From a bacterium 1XD42-1 (GTDB lineage Bacteria > Bacillota > Clostridia > Oscillospirales > Ruminococcaceae): 64,000 nt of DNA. Under the pieces are notes generated by a model. It did not search any database. It saw only the letters and a list, made by a program, of their open reading frames with translations, and had not been told where the DNA came from. Below are positions 25,163-33,048 of this stretch, in pieces. The number at the start of each line of letters is the position of its first letter. Position 1 is the first letter of the stretch. Where the stretch lies: NCBI GenBank assembly GCA_003612625.1, contig RAZJ01000006.1:1-64000 (forward strand), written 5' to 3'. The position numbers and the translations under genes were made by a program.

Positions 25163-25909
25163 TTAGCCGCAGCCGCAGCTCCGGTTCATCCGCCGGTTGC
25201 AAGGAGGCGTATAAGGAATAGCTGTCTGACCGCAGGGGGCACAATCCATAGAAGTCATTCCGGAACAACCACAAGAAGATACAGACGGATTTTGCATCAT
25301 CTGTCCGCAGCGGGCAGGCTGTTCAACTGGTATGTTATTACAACTGGCTTTCTGCTGCGCTGGAGAAGGTTCCACAGATTCTGTTTCGCAGTCCGGAACC
25401 GTTCCTTGCCCACAAGGTGTGGAAATCATTTGTGCAGCAGGCAGGGGAACTACTTCTGGAGTTTTGATTGTATCTGGCGGGTTGCAGCTTTTATCAAAGC
25501 TGGGATTAAATGCGTAGTAATTTTTGGCGTCTAAGTTATCCTGGACAATGCGCAGGCATTCGCCAAATCTCTGGAAATGCACAATTTCCCGTTCTCTCAG
25601 GAAGCGGATAACATCTTTTACCTCTGGATGGTCTGCGGATAAACGTAAGATATTATCATAGGTTAAACGGGCTTTTTGTTCAGCAGCCATGTCTTCAAAT
25701 AAGTCTGTTGTAGCATCTCCAGTAACTTGCAGAGTTGCCGTAGAAAAAGGCATTCCAGACGCGGCCTGGGGATAAACGCCTGTGGTATGATCTACAAAAT
25801 ACGTATCAAAGCCTTGTGCTTTTATTTGCTCCGGGGTCAGATTCCGGGTAAGCTGGAAAAGGATAGAAGAAATCATTTCTATATGGCCTAATTCTTCTGT
25901 ACCATATGG
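25163..25909 (-). pseudogene. 5'-truncated CotJC-like manganese catalase gene
   Basis: The translation matches CotJC-type spore-coat manganese catalases from GTEELGHIEM onward, through the Glu/His pair in EREIVHF, but the first 55-65 residues that carry the first metal-binding glutamate are absent. Reading upstream, the frame meets a TAA at 25910-25912, and no ribosome site precedes the first ATG (25876). A hairpin terminator at 25955-25991 lies just upstream. The C-terminus has a long Cys-rich tail (CGCSGMTSMDCAPCG) not usual for CotJC. It may be a deletion remnant; expression from the internal ATG would give 237 residues. Confidence 0.75.
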
Positions 25910-25954
25910 TTATCAATCAGGATTGTTCTTTGTTCTGGAGGGCCACATAAAACC

Positions 25955-25991
25955 ATACCGGGAGCGCTGCTGGAAACAACGCTCCCGGTAT
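25955..25991 (-). terminator. Hairpin after the Pro/Cys-repeat protein gene
   Basis: A perfect 12-bp stem (ATACCGGGAGCG/CGCTCCCGGTAT) followed on the minus strand by GGTTTTATG. It lies 32 bases after the stop of the leftward gene. Confidence 0.65.
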
Positions 25992-26023
25992 TGCTAGAAA
26001 AAATAGATTGAGTATTTTTTAGG

Positions 26024-27127
26024 CTAAAGCTCTATAATGTTCATAATGGCCTGTTCCACATACAGACTATTAGGAGATTTTAGCACCAGACACAGTTCCG
26101 CTTCGCTGCTGCGGCCCATGCAGGGATACAGCATAGCTGCATAATGCAGGGTCTGCGGCCAGTTTTCACGGCATTCTGTTTTGAAGTACAAGGGAAGTAT
26201 TTCCATAAAAGCGCCGCAGGGAGCCTGTTTAAGGATGATGGTCCCGGCTTCTTCAGCTGGGTACGCTGTGGAAATATTTAGGGTATATTGAACCACATAA
26301 GCCTTTCCCGGATTCAGAAAAATGTGGCCGGGATTCTGCTCATTCCAGCGCAGCTCCGCTCCCCGCCGCATTAACGGCCGCCAGGGCAGGCAGTAACCTT
26401 GTTTCCATAGGAGGTCCCTTCGCTGGCCCTCCAATTGGAGAGCACTTTTGAAACATGCTTCGGGATTGCAAGGTGGCGGACAGGGATGAGGCCCCGGTTC
26501 CGGTTTGCAAGGCGGTAGAGCAGGATGAGGCCCTGGTTCCGGTCTGCAAGGCGGCGGACAGGGATGAGGCCCCGGTTCCGGCCTGCAAGGCGGTAGAGCA
26601 GGATGAGGCCCTGGTTCTGGCCTGCAAGGCGGTGGGCAGGGATGAGACCCTGATTCTGGCCTGCAAGGCGGCGGAGCAGGATGAGGCCCCGGTTCCGGCC
26701 TGCAAGGCGGTGGAGCAGGATGAGGTCCCGGTTCCGGTCTGCAAGGCGGCGGACAGGGGTGTGGCCCCGGTTCTGGTTTGCAAGGCGGCGGAGCAGGATG
26801 TGGACCGGGTTCCGGCTTGCAAGGCGGTGGACAGGGATGCGGACAAGCCTCCAATGCCCGTTCCAGCTTATTCTTCAGCAGCATCTGATTTTGTGTCACT
26901 GCTTCCAACAAAGCGGTGACACTTTTGTTTATCGACAACACCTCATGGGGGCAGGCACAAGGCTCCGTCCCGGGCAGGGTGCCAAGAATATATTGCAGCT
27001 TCTCGCCTTCGGCATTGAGGATATGGCTTAAAGCAAGCTCCTCCATGGCGATAGATGCAATGATCATCGTTAAGGCTTCCTCCCGAGTCATATTTGCCCC
27101 ATTGGGCGGAAAGGAAGGCATGGACAT
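26024..27127 (-). CDS. Spore/cell-surface protein with 13-residue Pro-Cys-His repeats
   Basis: A 367-residue protein in three parts. Residues 13-53 (REEALTMIIASIAMEELALS, then [19 protein letters not shown]) form a domain shared with the two collagen-like proteins that follow. Residues 102-218 are nine tandem copies of a unit close to PCRPEPGPHPCPP. The rest is a beta-rich C-terminal domain of about 150 residues. No signal peptide is present, as for exosporium proteins such as BclA that assemble from the mother cell. A GGAG site precedes the ATG. It is divergent from the collagen-like genes. The repeat could form disulfide-linked polyproline rods or bind metal; this is inference. Confidence 0.8.
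   Translation of the reverse strand: MSMPSFPPNGANMTREEALTMIIASIAMEELALSHILNAEGEKLQYILGTLPGTEPCACPHEVLSINKSVTALLEAVTQNQMLLKNKLERALEACPHPCPPPCKPEPGPHPAPPPCKPEPGPHPCPPPCRPEPGPHPAPPPCRPEPGPHPAPPPCRPESGSHPCPPPCRPEPGPHPALPPCRPEPGPHPCPPPCRPEPGPHPALPPCKPEPGPHPCPPPCNPEACFKSALQLEGQRRDLLWKQGYCLPWRPLMRRGAELRWNEQNPGHIFLNPGKAYVVQYTLNISTAYPAEEAGTIILKQAPCGAFMEILPLYFKTECRENWPQTLHYAAMLYPCMGRSSEAELCLVLKSPNSLYVEQAIMNIIEL
26474..26824 (-). repeat. Nine 39-bp tandem repeats inside the surface-protein gene
   Basis: The array encodes nine 13-residue units differing mainly at Lys/Arg (position 3) and Cys/Ala (position 11). It is a coding repeat likely to vary in copy number between strains. Confidence 0.9.
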
Positions 27128-27145
27128 ATTGATAACTCCGTAACG

Positions 27146-27266
27146 CGTCCCGATCAGAACCGGGACGAAAATGTGCGGCAGGATTCTCTTGCCGCCGTTC
27201 CATCCTATGCCTGTATAGCAGGTCAGGTTCCCATGGGAACCTGCTGCCTGTCAGATGCATAGGATA
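27146..27266. repeat. Three inverted repeats in the divergent intergenic region
   Basis: Hairpin 1: CGTCCCG/CGGGACG (27146-27167). Hairpin 2: GCGGCA/TGCCGC (27175-27196). Hairpin 3: CATCCTATGC/GCATAGGAT arms (27201-27265) enclosing the perfect 20-bp palindrome CAGGTTCCCATGGGAACCTG (27224-27243). They occupy most of the 230 bases between two divergent surface-protein genes. No open reading frame or clear sigma-A promoter is seen here. Confidence 0.8.
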
Positions 27267-27357
27267 GCATGGACGCCTTGTCAGGGGATACCAATTTCCC
27301 GTACAGCCGCAACGGCATATTTTGGTGGTGTTCCATTTTGAAAGGAGATTTTATTTT

Positions 27358-28470
27358 ATGTCCCTTCCAAGTTTTCCATCTATTGACCCGCCCATTCAGC
27401 GGGAAGATGCGGTTAATCAGATTCTTTCTTCTATCGCCATGGAGGAGCTTGGCCTGAGCCATATCCTCAATGCCGAAGGCGAGAAGCTGCAATATATTTT
27501 AGGTACTCTGCCAGGTCTTAGCGGCCCTCCGGCAACCGTCAGTGATGTACTGGCTGCCAATGAGAGCGTTCGGGGCCTGCTGGAAACCGCCGTGCAGAAT
27601 CAGCTCTTTTTAAAAGCAAAGATGCAGGGTGCGCTGGCTGCTTCCCCCATGCAGGGTGCCACAGGTCCGACCGGTCCAACTGGACCAACAGGCCCTTCCG
27701 GCGGCCCCACAGGTCCGACCGGCCCAACTGGAGCAACAGGAGCGACTGGAGCGACTGGTGCGACTGGTGCCACAGGCCCTGCAGGTGCTGACGGCCCAAC
27801 AGGAGCCATCGGCCCAGTAGGTCCTGCTGGTGCAGCAGGTATAGCAGGTGCAACTGGAGCTACCGGGCCAACCGGAGCCACAGGCGCAACCGGAGCTACC
27901 GGCCCAACTGGCCCTGCCGGCGCAAATGGCATAGCAGGCGCAACCGGCCCTACTGGTCCCACAGGTGCAGCAGGTGTAGCAGGCGCAACAGGCCCTACCG
28001 GAGCAACAGGTGCTACTGGAGCCACCGGTGTCACCGGGCCGACCGGACCAACAGGTGTTAATGTGACAGCCACTTCCGCTTTCGCAGCCAATACCAGCGG
28101 TACTGCGTTAGTCATTATTTTAGCGGGTGTACTGGTACCCCTGCCAGACAGCCAGCTTTTATCTCCAGATATTACTGTTAATGCGGGCAATACCGTATTT
28201 ACAGTGCAGACTGCCGGACGCTATCAGATCTCTTACGACATCAACACTACCGTAGCTTTAGCCAGCGGTACCCGCCTGCTGATCAACGGCGCAGCGAATA
28301 CAGCTTCTACTGTGGCGCCGTTGGTATCTCTGAGCCATTTTGCCAACGAAATTTTGTTGGATCTGGCTGCCGGGGACACGATTTCGTTACAGATGTTTGG
28401 TATTGCTTCCACAGCAACGCTGCTGCCCGGCTCTGCTGGTGCATCTCTGACGGTAGTCCGTTTGAGCTGA
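27358..28470 (+). CDS. Collagen-like surface protein (BclA type) 1
   Basis: A 370-residue protein: an N-terminal domain of about 60 residues shared with its two neighbours ([20 protein letters not shown]), a collagen-like Gly-X-Y region of about 130 residues rich in [10 protein letters not shown], and a C-terminal domain like the trimerising jelly-roll of BclA exosporium proteins ([20 protein letters not shown]). Such proteins form hair-like filaments on spores and are usually O-glycosylated on threonine. AAAGGAG lies before ATG 27358. The next gene is a paralogue 13 bases on, and a glycosyltransferase gene follows. Confidence 0.88.
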   Translation: MSLPSFPSIDPPIQREDAVNQILSSIAMEELGLSHILNAEGEKLQYILGTLPGLSGPPATVSDVLAANESVRGLLETAVQNQLFLKAKMQGALAASPMQGATGPTGPTGPTGPSGGPTGPTGPTGATGATGATGATGATGPAGADGPTGAIGPVGPAGAAGIAGATGATGPTGATGATGATGPTGPAGANGIAGATGPTGPTGAAGVAGATGPTGATGATGATGVTGPTGPTGVNVTATSAFAANTSGTALVIILAGVLVPLPDSQLLSPDITVNAGNTVFTVQTAGRYQISYDINTTVALASGTRLLINGAANTASTVAPLVSLSHFANEILLDLAAGDTISLQMFGIASTATLLPGSAGASLTVVRLS

Positions 28471-28483
28471 GGAGGGTTAGTTC

Positions 28484-29599
28484 ATGTCACAGCCCAAATT
28501 TCCACAGATCGATCCTCCTCTGACCAGGGAGGGAAGCCTGAATGAAATTATTTCATCTATTGCTTCCGAAGAACTCAGCTTAAGCCATATCCTCAATGCT
28601 GAAGGCGAAAAGCTGCAATATGTTCTGGGGACACTGCCGGGACTCAGTGAAGCGGCAGCCCTGGAAGAAGTTATGCGGGTCAATCAAAGCGTCCATGATA
28701 CCCTGTCCGATGTTGTATCACAACAAATGATGCTGTCCTCCAAACTGGGAGCAGCCCTGAGCGCTCCTATTCTGCCCGGCGCCACTGGGCCTACCGGACC
28801 TACCGGACCCACTGGGCCTGCTGAAGGAGCCACAGGAGCCACAGGTCCAACAGGTGCCGCAGGTCCAGAAGGCCCCGCTGGTGCCACAGGCTCTACCGGG
28901 CCGGACGGTGCTGCTGGAGTAACTGGTGCCACAGGCCCCACAGGCCCTGACGGTATAGCCGGTCTGACAGGTGCAACCGGGCCTACCGGACCGGACGGCA
29001 TAGACGGTGCGGCTGGCGCAGCCGGGCCTGCCGGCCCTGACGGTATAGCCGGTCTGACAGGTGCAACCGGCCCTACTGGTCCGGATGGCGCTGCTGGAGC
29101 CGTTGGCGCTGCTGGAGCCACTGGAGCCGTTGGTGCAACCGGTGCGACCGGCCCACAAGGTGCGACTGGTGCATCTGGGCCGAATCCCACCAGTACAGCC
29201 GCCTTTGCTGCCAACACCCAGGGCAGCAGCGTTCTGGTGCCGCTGGGCGGTACTGCAATCCCTCTGCCGAATGCCCAGGTTTTGTCTGCGGATATTACTG
29301 CCAACGCAGGAAACACAGTATTTACTGTGGCCACAGCAGGCACTTATCAGATTTCTTATCATGTGAATACCACGTTATCTCTGTTGATGGGGACCCGTCT
29401 GGTAATCAACGGCGTGAACAATACAGCTTCCACCATTGCTCCTTTAGTGTCCACGTCCCGTTTTGAGAATCAGATCAAGGTGAATCTGCCTGCAGGTTCC
29501 ACAATTACCTTGCAAATCTATCCGGCAGCCCTTGCCGGAACCGCTGTCCTGGTGGGCGGTGGCGCAGGGGCCTCCCTGACCATCATCCGGTTAAGTTAA
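28484..29599 (+). CDS. Collagen-like surface protein (BclA type) 2
   Basis: A 371-residue paralogue of the preceding protein with the same order: shared N-terminal domain ([20 protein letters not shown]), Gly-X-Y region with units such as [15 protein letters not shown], and the same BclA-like C-terminal domain. The C-terminal parts of the two are strongly similar, so they could form mixed trimers. GAGGAGGG precedes the ATG. It is co-transcribed with collagen-like protein 1. Confidence 0.88.
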   Translation: MSQPKFPQIDPPLTREGSLNEIISSIASEELSLSHILNAEGEKLQYVLGTLPGLSEAAALEEVMRVNQSVHDTLSDVVSQQMMLSSKLGAALSAPILPGATGPTGPTGPTGPAEGATGATGPTGAAGPEGPAGATGSTGPDGAAGVTGATGPTGPDGIAGLTGATGPTGPDGIDGAAGAAGPAGPDGIAGLTGATGPTGPDGAAGAVGAAGATGAVGATGATGPQGATGASGPNPTSTAAFAANTQGSSVLVPLGGTAIPLPNAQVLSADITANAGNTVFTVATAGTYQISYHVNTTLSLLMGTRLVINGVNNTASTIAPLVSTSRFENQIKVNLPAGSTITLQIYPAALAGTAVLVGGGAGASLTIIRLS

Positions 29600-29613
29600 G
29601 GCTTACAGCAAAG

Positions 29614-29644
29614 GGAGCGAGGCGCTTGTAAGGCGCCTCGCTCC
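29614..29644 (+). terminator. GC-rich hairpin after collagen-like genes
   Basis: A perfect 12-bp stem GGAGCGAGGCGC/GCGCCTCGCTCC with a 7-base loop, but no T-run follows, so it may be a partial terminator or mRNA-protecting structure before the glycosyltransferase gene. Confidence 0.5.
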
Positions 29645-29681
29645 TCTGCAAAAATCCGAATGAAAAATAAGGAGGTTTCCC

Positions 29682-30764
29682 ATGGTAAGTGTCAGCCTGT
29701 GCATGATCGTAAAAAATGAGGAGGATGTATTGGAAAGATGTTTGGAAAGTGTGTCTGGCCTGGTAGATGAGATTATTGTGGTGGACACCGGCTCTACCGA
29801 TAATACAAAGGAAGCCGCCGCCCGTTTTACCGATCGAATTTTTGATTTCCCGTGGCAGGACGATTTTGCAGCTGCCCGAAATGAAGCCTTTTCCCATGCC
29901 ACTATGGATTACTGTATGTGGCTGGATGCGGATGACGTACTTCTGGAAGCAGATCAGGCCGCATTTCTGGCTTTGAAGGAAACGCTGGACCCTTCTGTTT
30001 CAGTAGTTATGGCTCCTTATCACACGGGTTTTGATGAGAACGGTCAGGTTACCTTCTCTTATTATCGGGAGCGGCTGATTAAAAACCGATCCGGGATGCG
30101 TTGGGCAGGGGCTGTACACGAAGCCATTTCTCCGGTTGGAAAAATTTTTTACGCTGATTTTGCCGTTACCCACCGGAAAACCAGACCTTCCGATCCGGAT
30201 CGAAACTTGCGGATCTATCAGGCGCAGATAGCAGCCGGGAAAGAACTGGAACCCCGGCATCAGTTTTATTATGGACGGGAGCTTTACTATCACCAGCAGT
30301 GGAAAGAAGCCCTGGAAGTATTTGAACAATTCCTGTCAGAGGGGAAAGGCTGGGTGGAAAATAAAATTGACGCCTGCTGCCACTGCTCCTATTGCTGGGA
30401 GAAGCTGGGCCAGCCTGAAGCGGCGCTGGCAGCGTTGTTCCGTACTTTTGCTTATGATCGGCCCAGGGCGGAGGTCTGCTGTGAGGTAGGACGCTGGTTT
30501 TTCCAGCAGGAACGATACAGCCAGGCTGCATACTGGTATGCCCTTGCTTTGACTTGTTCCCGGGACGACCGCAGAGGCGGCTTTGTTTCTCCAGATTGTT
30601 ATGGCTATCTGCCCTGTATCCAGTTGTGTGTCTGCTACAGCCGCTTGGGTGATCAAAAACGGGCGGAAGAATTTAACGAGCTGGCGGCATCCTGCAAACC
30701 GGATAGTCCGGCAGTAATCCAGAACAGGTCTTATTTTCAAACCCAGAAGGAACAAACTTGTTAA
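29682..30764 (+). CDS. Family 2 glycosyltransferase with TPR-like tail
   Basis: A 360-residue enzyme with a GT-A domain of family 2: CMIVKNEEDVLERCLESV at the start, DTGSTDNT for nucleotide binding and WLDADD as the DxD metal site. The second half is helical and TPR-like (WKEALEVFEQFL), as in SunS-type and related protein glycosyltransferases. GGAGG precedes the ATG. Its place just behind two threonine-rich collagen-like genes suggests that it starts or extends sugars on them; this is inference from context. Confidence 0.88.
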   Translation: MVSVSLCMIVKNEEDVLERCLESVSGLVDEIIVVDTGSTDNTKEAAARFTDRIFDFPWQDDFAAARNEAFSHATMDYCMWLDADDVLLEADQAAFLALKETLDPSVSVVMAPYHTGFDENGQVTFSYYRERLIKNRSGMRWAGAVHEAISPVGKIFYADFAVTHRKTRPSDPDRNLRIYQAQIAAGKELEPRHQFYYGRELYYHQQWKEALEVFEQFLSEGKGWVENKIDACCHCSYCWEKLGQPEAALAALFRTFAYDRPRAEVCCEVGRWFFQQERYSQAAYWYALALTCSRDDRRGGFVSPDCYGYLPCIQLCVCYSRLGDQKRAEEFNELAASCKPDSPAVIQNRSYFQTQKEQTC

Positions 30765-30770
30765 AATAAC

Positions 30771-30806
30771 AAAAAGGCTGCAAACAAGCTTTTTTGCAGC
30801 CTTTTT
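30771..30806. terminator. Bidirectional terminator
   Basis: An AAAAAGGCTGCAAA/TTTGCAGCCTTTTT hairpin serves the glycosyltransferase gene on the plus strand and tRNA-Thr on the minus strand. Confidence 0.9.
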
Positions 30807-30807
30807 G

Positions 30808-30883
30808 TGGAGCTGATAACCAGGATCGAACTGGTGACCTCATCCTTACCAAGGATGTGCTCTGCCTACTGAGCTATATCAGC
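30808..30883 (-). tRNA. tRNA-Thr (anticodon GGT)
   Basis: Cloverleaf with acceptor GCTGATA/TATCAGC, loop TTGGTAA giving anticodon GGT, and an encoded CCA. Confidence 0.93.
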
Positions 30884-30893
30884 AACGCCATTT

Positions 30894-30921
30894 ATTATAA
30901 CAAAAAATAGAGATTTGTCAA
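30894..30921 (-). promoter_or_regulatory. Sigma-A promoter of tRNA-Thr
   Basis: Perfect TTGACA and TATAAT with a 16-bp spacer, ten bases before the tRNA on the minus strand. Confidence 0.85.
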
Positions 30922-31013
30922 TACCCCATTTTTTAAAATTTGATAAAAATGCTTTAAAAGTGGACTGTAATGGAAAATTCCAGGAAAAACCGCTAAAGAG
31001 ATGCAAAATAGAA

Positions 31014-31041
31014 TTGACTATTTAAGTAATTATGGTAAAAT
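31014..31041 (+). promoter_or_regulatory. Promoter of the CheV gene
   Basis: TTGACT, a 16-bp spacer and TAAAAT, about 36 bases before the start codon. Confidence 0.65.
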
Positions 31042-31077
31042 AGGATTTAGAGATGCGTCGGTGAAAGGAGCATGGAA

Positions 31078-32007
31078 ATGAAGAAGGAAAATCAGACGGA
31101 AATCCTTTTGGAATCCGGAACCAATGAATTAGAGATCATGGAGTTTACCATTGACGGAGAAATTTTTGGGATCAATGTGGCAAAAGTACGTGAAATAATG
31201 AAATACAGCTTGGTTAAGCCGATGCAGAATGCGCACGCAGTTATAGAAGGAATTTTCAAGCCTCGTGATGAAGTGATAACTGTAATTGATCTGGCGTCTT
31301 ATTTGAATCTGAATGCTTCTCCAGACAGGACGCGGGATATTTTTATCATAGCAAACTTTAACAAATTAAATTTTGCATTTCATGTTCATTCAGTAGTGGG
31401 GATTGACCGTATTTCATGGAAGAAGATCCAAAAGCCGGACAGGATTATCTATGGCGGGGATGAAGGGGTTGCAACCGGGATAGCAGAATTTGAAGACAGG
31501 TTGATTACGATTCTGGATTTTGAAAAGATAGTATCCGAAATTTGCCCTGAAACAGGGATACAAATATCGGACGTAGACAAGATGGGCCATTTGAAAGAAC
31601 GCAACGACAAGAGAATCCTGATAGCGGAAGATTCCATGCTGCTTTCCCGGATGATTGAAGAAAGCCTACATAAAGCCGGCTATGTGAATACCGTAAAAAC
31701 GGATAACGGCCAGGAAGCATGGGATTACTTATGCGAGGCAAAAGAAAGCGGCGATCCCATATTAACCCATGTTTCTTTGCTGGTAACAGATATAGAGATG
31801 CCGCAAATGGACGGCCACCGTTTATGCAAGCTGGTAAAAGAAGATTCTGTTTTAAAAACCATACCGGTTGTTCTTTTTTCCTCGCTGATTAACGAAGAAA
31901 TGCATATTAAGGGGAAACAGCTTGGAGCAGACGAACAGATTACAAAACCGGAAATTGCAAATCTGGTAGGAATTATAGACCGGCTGACAATGCGGCCCAA
32001 ATCTTAA
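31078..32007 (+). CDS. cheV: CheV-type chemotaxis protein (CheW-receiver fusion)
   Basis: A 309-residue protein joining an N-terminal CheW adaptor domain (EFTIDGEIFGINVAKVREIM) to a C-terminal response-regulator receiver (ILIAEDSMLLSRMIEESL, with phosphoacceptor Asp in LLVTDIEMPQMDG and a conserved Lys late in the domain, QITKPE). CheV couples chemoreceptors to the CheA kinase and tunes adaptation. I chose ATG 31078, seven bases after AAAGGAG; an ATG two codons earlier is too close to that site. It stands alone with its own promoter and terminator, away from other chemotaxis genes. Confidence 0.93.
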   Translation: MKKENQTEILLESGTNELEIMEFTIDGEIFGINVAKVREIMKYSLVKPMQNAHAVIEGIFKPRDEVITVIDLASYLNLNASPDRTRDIFIIANFNKLNFAFHVHSVVGIDRISWKKIQKPDRIIYGGDEGVATGIAEFEDRLITILDFEKIVSEICPETGIQISDVDKMGHLKERNDKRILIAEDSMLLSRMIEESLHKAGYVNTVKTDNGQEAWDYLCEAKESGDPILTHVSLLVTDIEMPQMDGHRLCKLVKEDSVLKTIPVVLFSSLINEEMHIKGKQLGADEQITKPEIANLVGIIDRLTMRPKS

Positions 32008-32022
32008 ATAGAAACATCCTGT

Positions 32023-32064
32023 GCCTGGGTTCAAGGGGAAAAAAGCTTGAACCCGGGCAATTTT
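32023..32064 (+). terminator. Terminator of the CheV gene
   Basis: The GCCTGGGTTCAAG/CTTGAACCCGGGC stem is followed by AATTTTACATTTT. Confidence 0.85.
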
Positions 32065-32207
32065 ACATTTTATAAGAAAAATGGGAGAAAAAATAACTTT
32101 TTGATAGAAAAACAGAAGCAAAATTGCATAACTGCACAATTTTATAATTCTAATGTTGGAATAGTTATAGAAAATTTCTATCCGGCATGAAATTCGATAG
32201 AAATATC

Positions 32208-32236
32208 TTGTAATTGGATTTGCCACATGTTATAAT
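32208..32236 (+). promoter_or_regulatory. Promoter of the glycine reductase operon
   Basis: TTGTAA, a 17-bp spacer and perfect TATAAT. The expected start near 32243 leaves a leader of about 215 bases before grdA. The stretch 32070-32205 upstream is AT-rich with no gene. Confidence 0.7.
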
Positions 32237-32248
32237 AAATAACAAGCT

Positions 32249-32440
32249 AAAAGGTGCGGTTAAATGTGTGCGGGATGGGGTAAAATAGGAGATATGTCCT
32301 TTTCATTCTGCCGGGTAACCGCAGTTATTTTTATGATATGTACAGCACCCTTTTATTGCTATATTCTTTATGGAAAAGGACAGGCTGTTCATATAGAATT
32401 ATTGATTGGTTCTTTTGTCAAAGACTTATCAATCAAATTT
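32249..32440 (+). ncRNA. Structured 5' leader of grdA, candidate riboswitch
   Basis: Nested pairings: outer helix AAAAGGTGC (32249) with GCACCCTTTT (32345-32354); second helix GCGGTTA (32256) with TAACCGC (32316-32322); inner arms around a GGA/TCC hairpin. The 3' arm of the outer helix (CCTTTT) can instead pair with AAAAGG at 32374-32379, and a TTGATTG/CAATCAA hairpin (32402-32436) with following ATTTT sits just before the ribosome site. Mutually exclusive helices upstream of a terminator-like stem are the mark of a cis-acting switch. It does not match the glycine riboswitch pattern I know, so the class is open. Confidence 0.5.
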
Positions 32441-32458
32441 TAGGAAGGAGGAGATAAC

Positions 32459-32923
32459 ATGAGCATTCTTAAAGGGAAAAAAGTCATCATTATCGGTGAC
32501 CGTGATGGCGTCCCAGGCCCAGCAATCGGTGAATGTGCTGTCAGTGCTGGCGCTGAAGTCGTCTTTTCATCCACTGAGTGCTTCGTCTGAACGGCTGCAG
32601 GTGCAATGGACCTGGAGAATCAGAAGAGAGTAAAAGAATTCGCCGAAAAATACGGCGCAGAAAACATTGTCGTCCTTTTGGGGGCGGCAGAAGCGGAGGC
32701 TGCTGGTTTGGCAGCAGAAACCGTTACTCTCGGAGATCCAACTTTTGCTGGTCCGTTGACTGGAGTTTCTTTGAAACTCGCGGCTTATCATGTTTGTGAA
32801 GAAGTTCTGAAAGAAGAATATGACGCAAACATTTATGAAGAACAAGTTGGTATGATGGAGATGGTCCTCGACGTGGACGCAATTACAGAGGAAATGAACA
32901 ATATTCGGGAACAATGCCAGTAA
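32459..32923 (+). CDS. grdA: Glycine reductase selenoprotein A, UGA read as selenocysteine
   Basis: A 154-residue selenoprotein that carries the carboxymethyl group in glycine, sarcosine or betaine reduction. The frame begins at ATG 32459 after AGGAAGGAGGAG, runs through TGA at 32588-32590 and ends at TAA 32921-32923. The codon falls at residue 44 in CFV-U, the position known for Eubacterium acidaminophilum GrdA. A stem-loop follows at 32598-32614, and selA, selB and tRNA-Sec lie downstream. Standard annotation would split it or start it late near 32606. GrdA acts in the cytoplasm, is reduced by TrxA, and passes its carboxymethylselenoether to GrdC/GrdD. Confidence 0.96.
32588..32625 (+). promoter_or_regulatory. 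Bacterial SECIS element
   Basis: Directly behind the UGA, CAGGT (32598-32602) pairs with ACCTG (32610-32614) around a GCAATGG loop. Distance and size fit the SelB-recognised hairpins of bacterial selenoprotein mRNAs. Confidence 0.75.
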
Positions 32924-32955
32924 TCTGCATGTAACCCATCAGTAGTTTCCGGTGT

Positions 32956-33030
32956 GAGGAAGTTTCACGCGAGCCCGGCATCTAAAAATTGTGTGCGGGG
33001 GCGTATGCGGAAAGCATGCGCCCCGCACAA
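32956..33030 (+). other. Hairpins between grdA and trxB
   Basis: A smaller GTGTGA/TCACGC-type hairpin near 32952-32970 is followed by a very strong one, GTGCGGGGGCGTATGC with GCATGCGCCCCGCAC (32994-33028). No T-run follows, so these look like mRNA-stabilising or processing structures that could let grdA be made in excess of the downstream genes. Confidence 0.6.
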
Positions 33031-33048
33031 TATAAAAAGGTGATTGTA

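Noticed and set aside
26455-26919. Plus-strand open frame of about 154 codons over the 39-bp repeats, and a CRISPR-like look of the array
   Set aside because: It is the antisense of the Pro-Cys-His coding repeat. The units are contiguous 39-mers without unique spacers, so this is not a CRISPR array.
27600-29343. Long minus-strand open frames rich in VAPVGP across both collagen-like genes
   Set aside because: They are reverse-complement shadows of the Gly-X-Y repeats, with no ribosome site and no independent domain.
32243-32458. Glycine riboswitch before grdA
   Set aside because: The expected tandem GGAGAG and ACCGAAGG-type cores are not visible, so I report the leader as unassigned.
32588-32590. 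In-frame TGA in grdA taken as a nonsense mutation
   Set aside because: It falls at the known selenocysteine position, a SECIS-like hairpin follows, and selA, selB and tRNA-Sec are linked.
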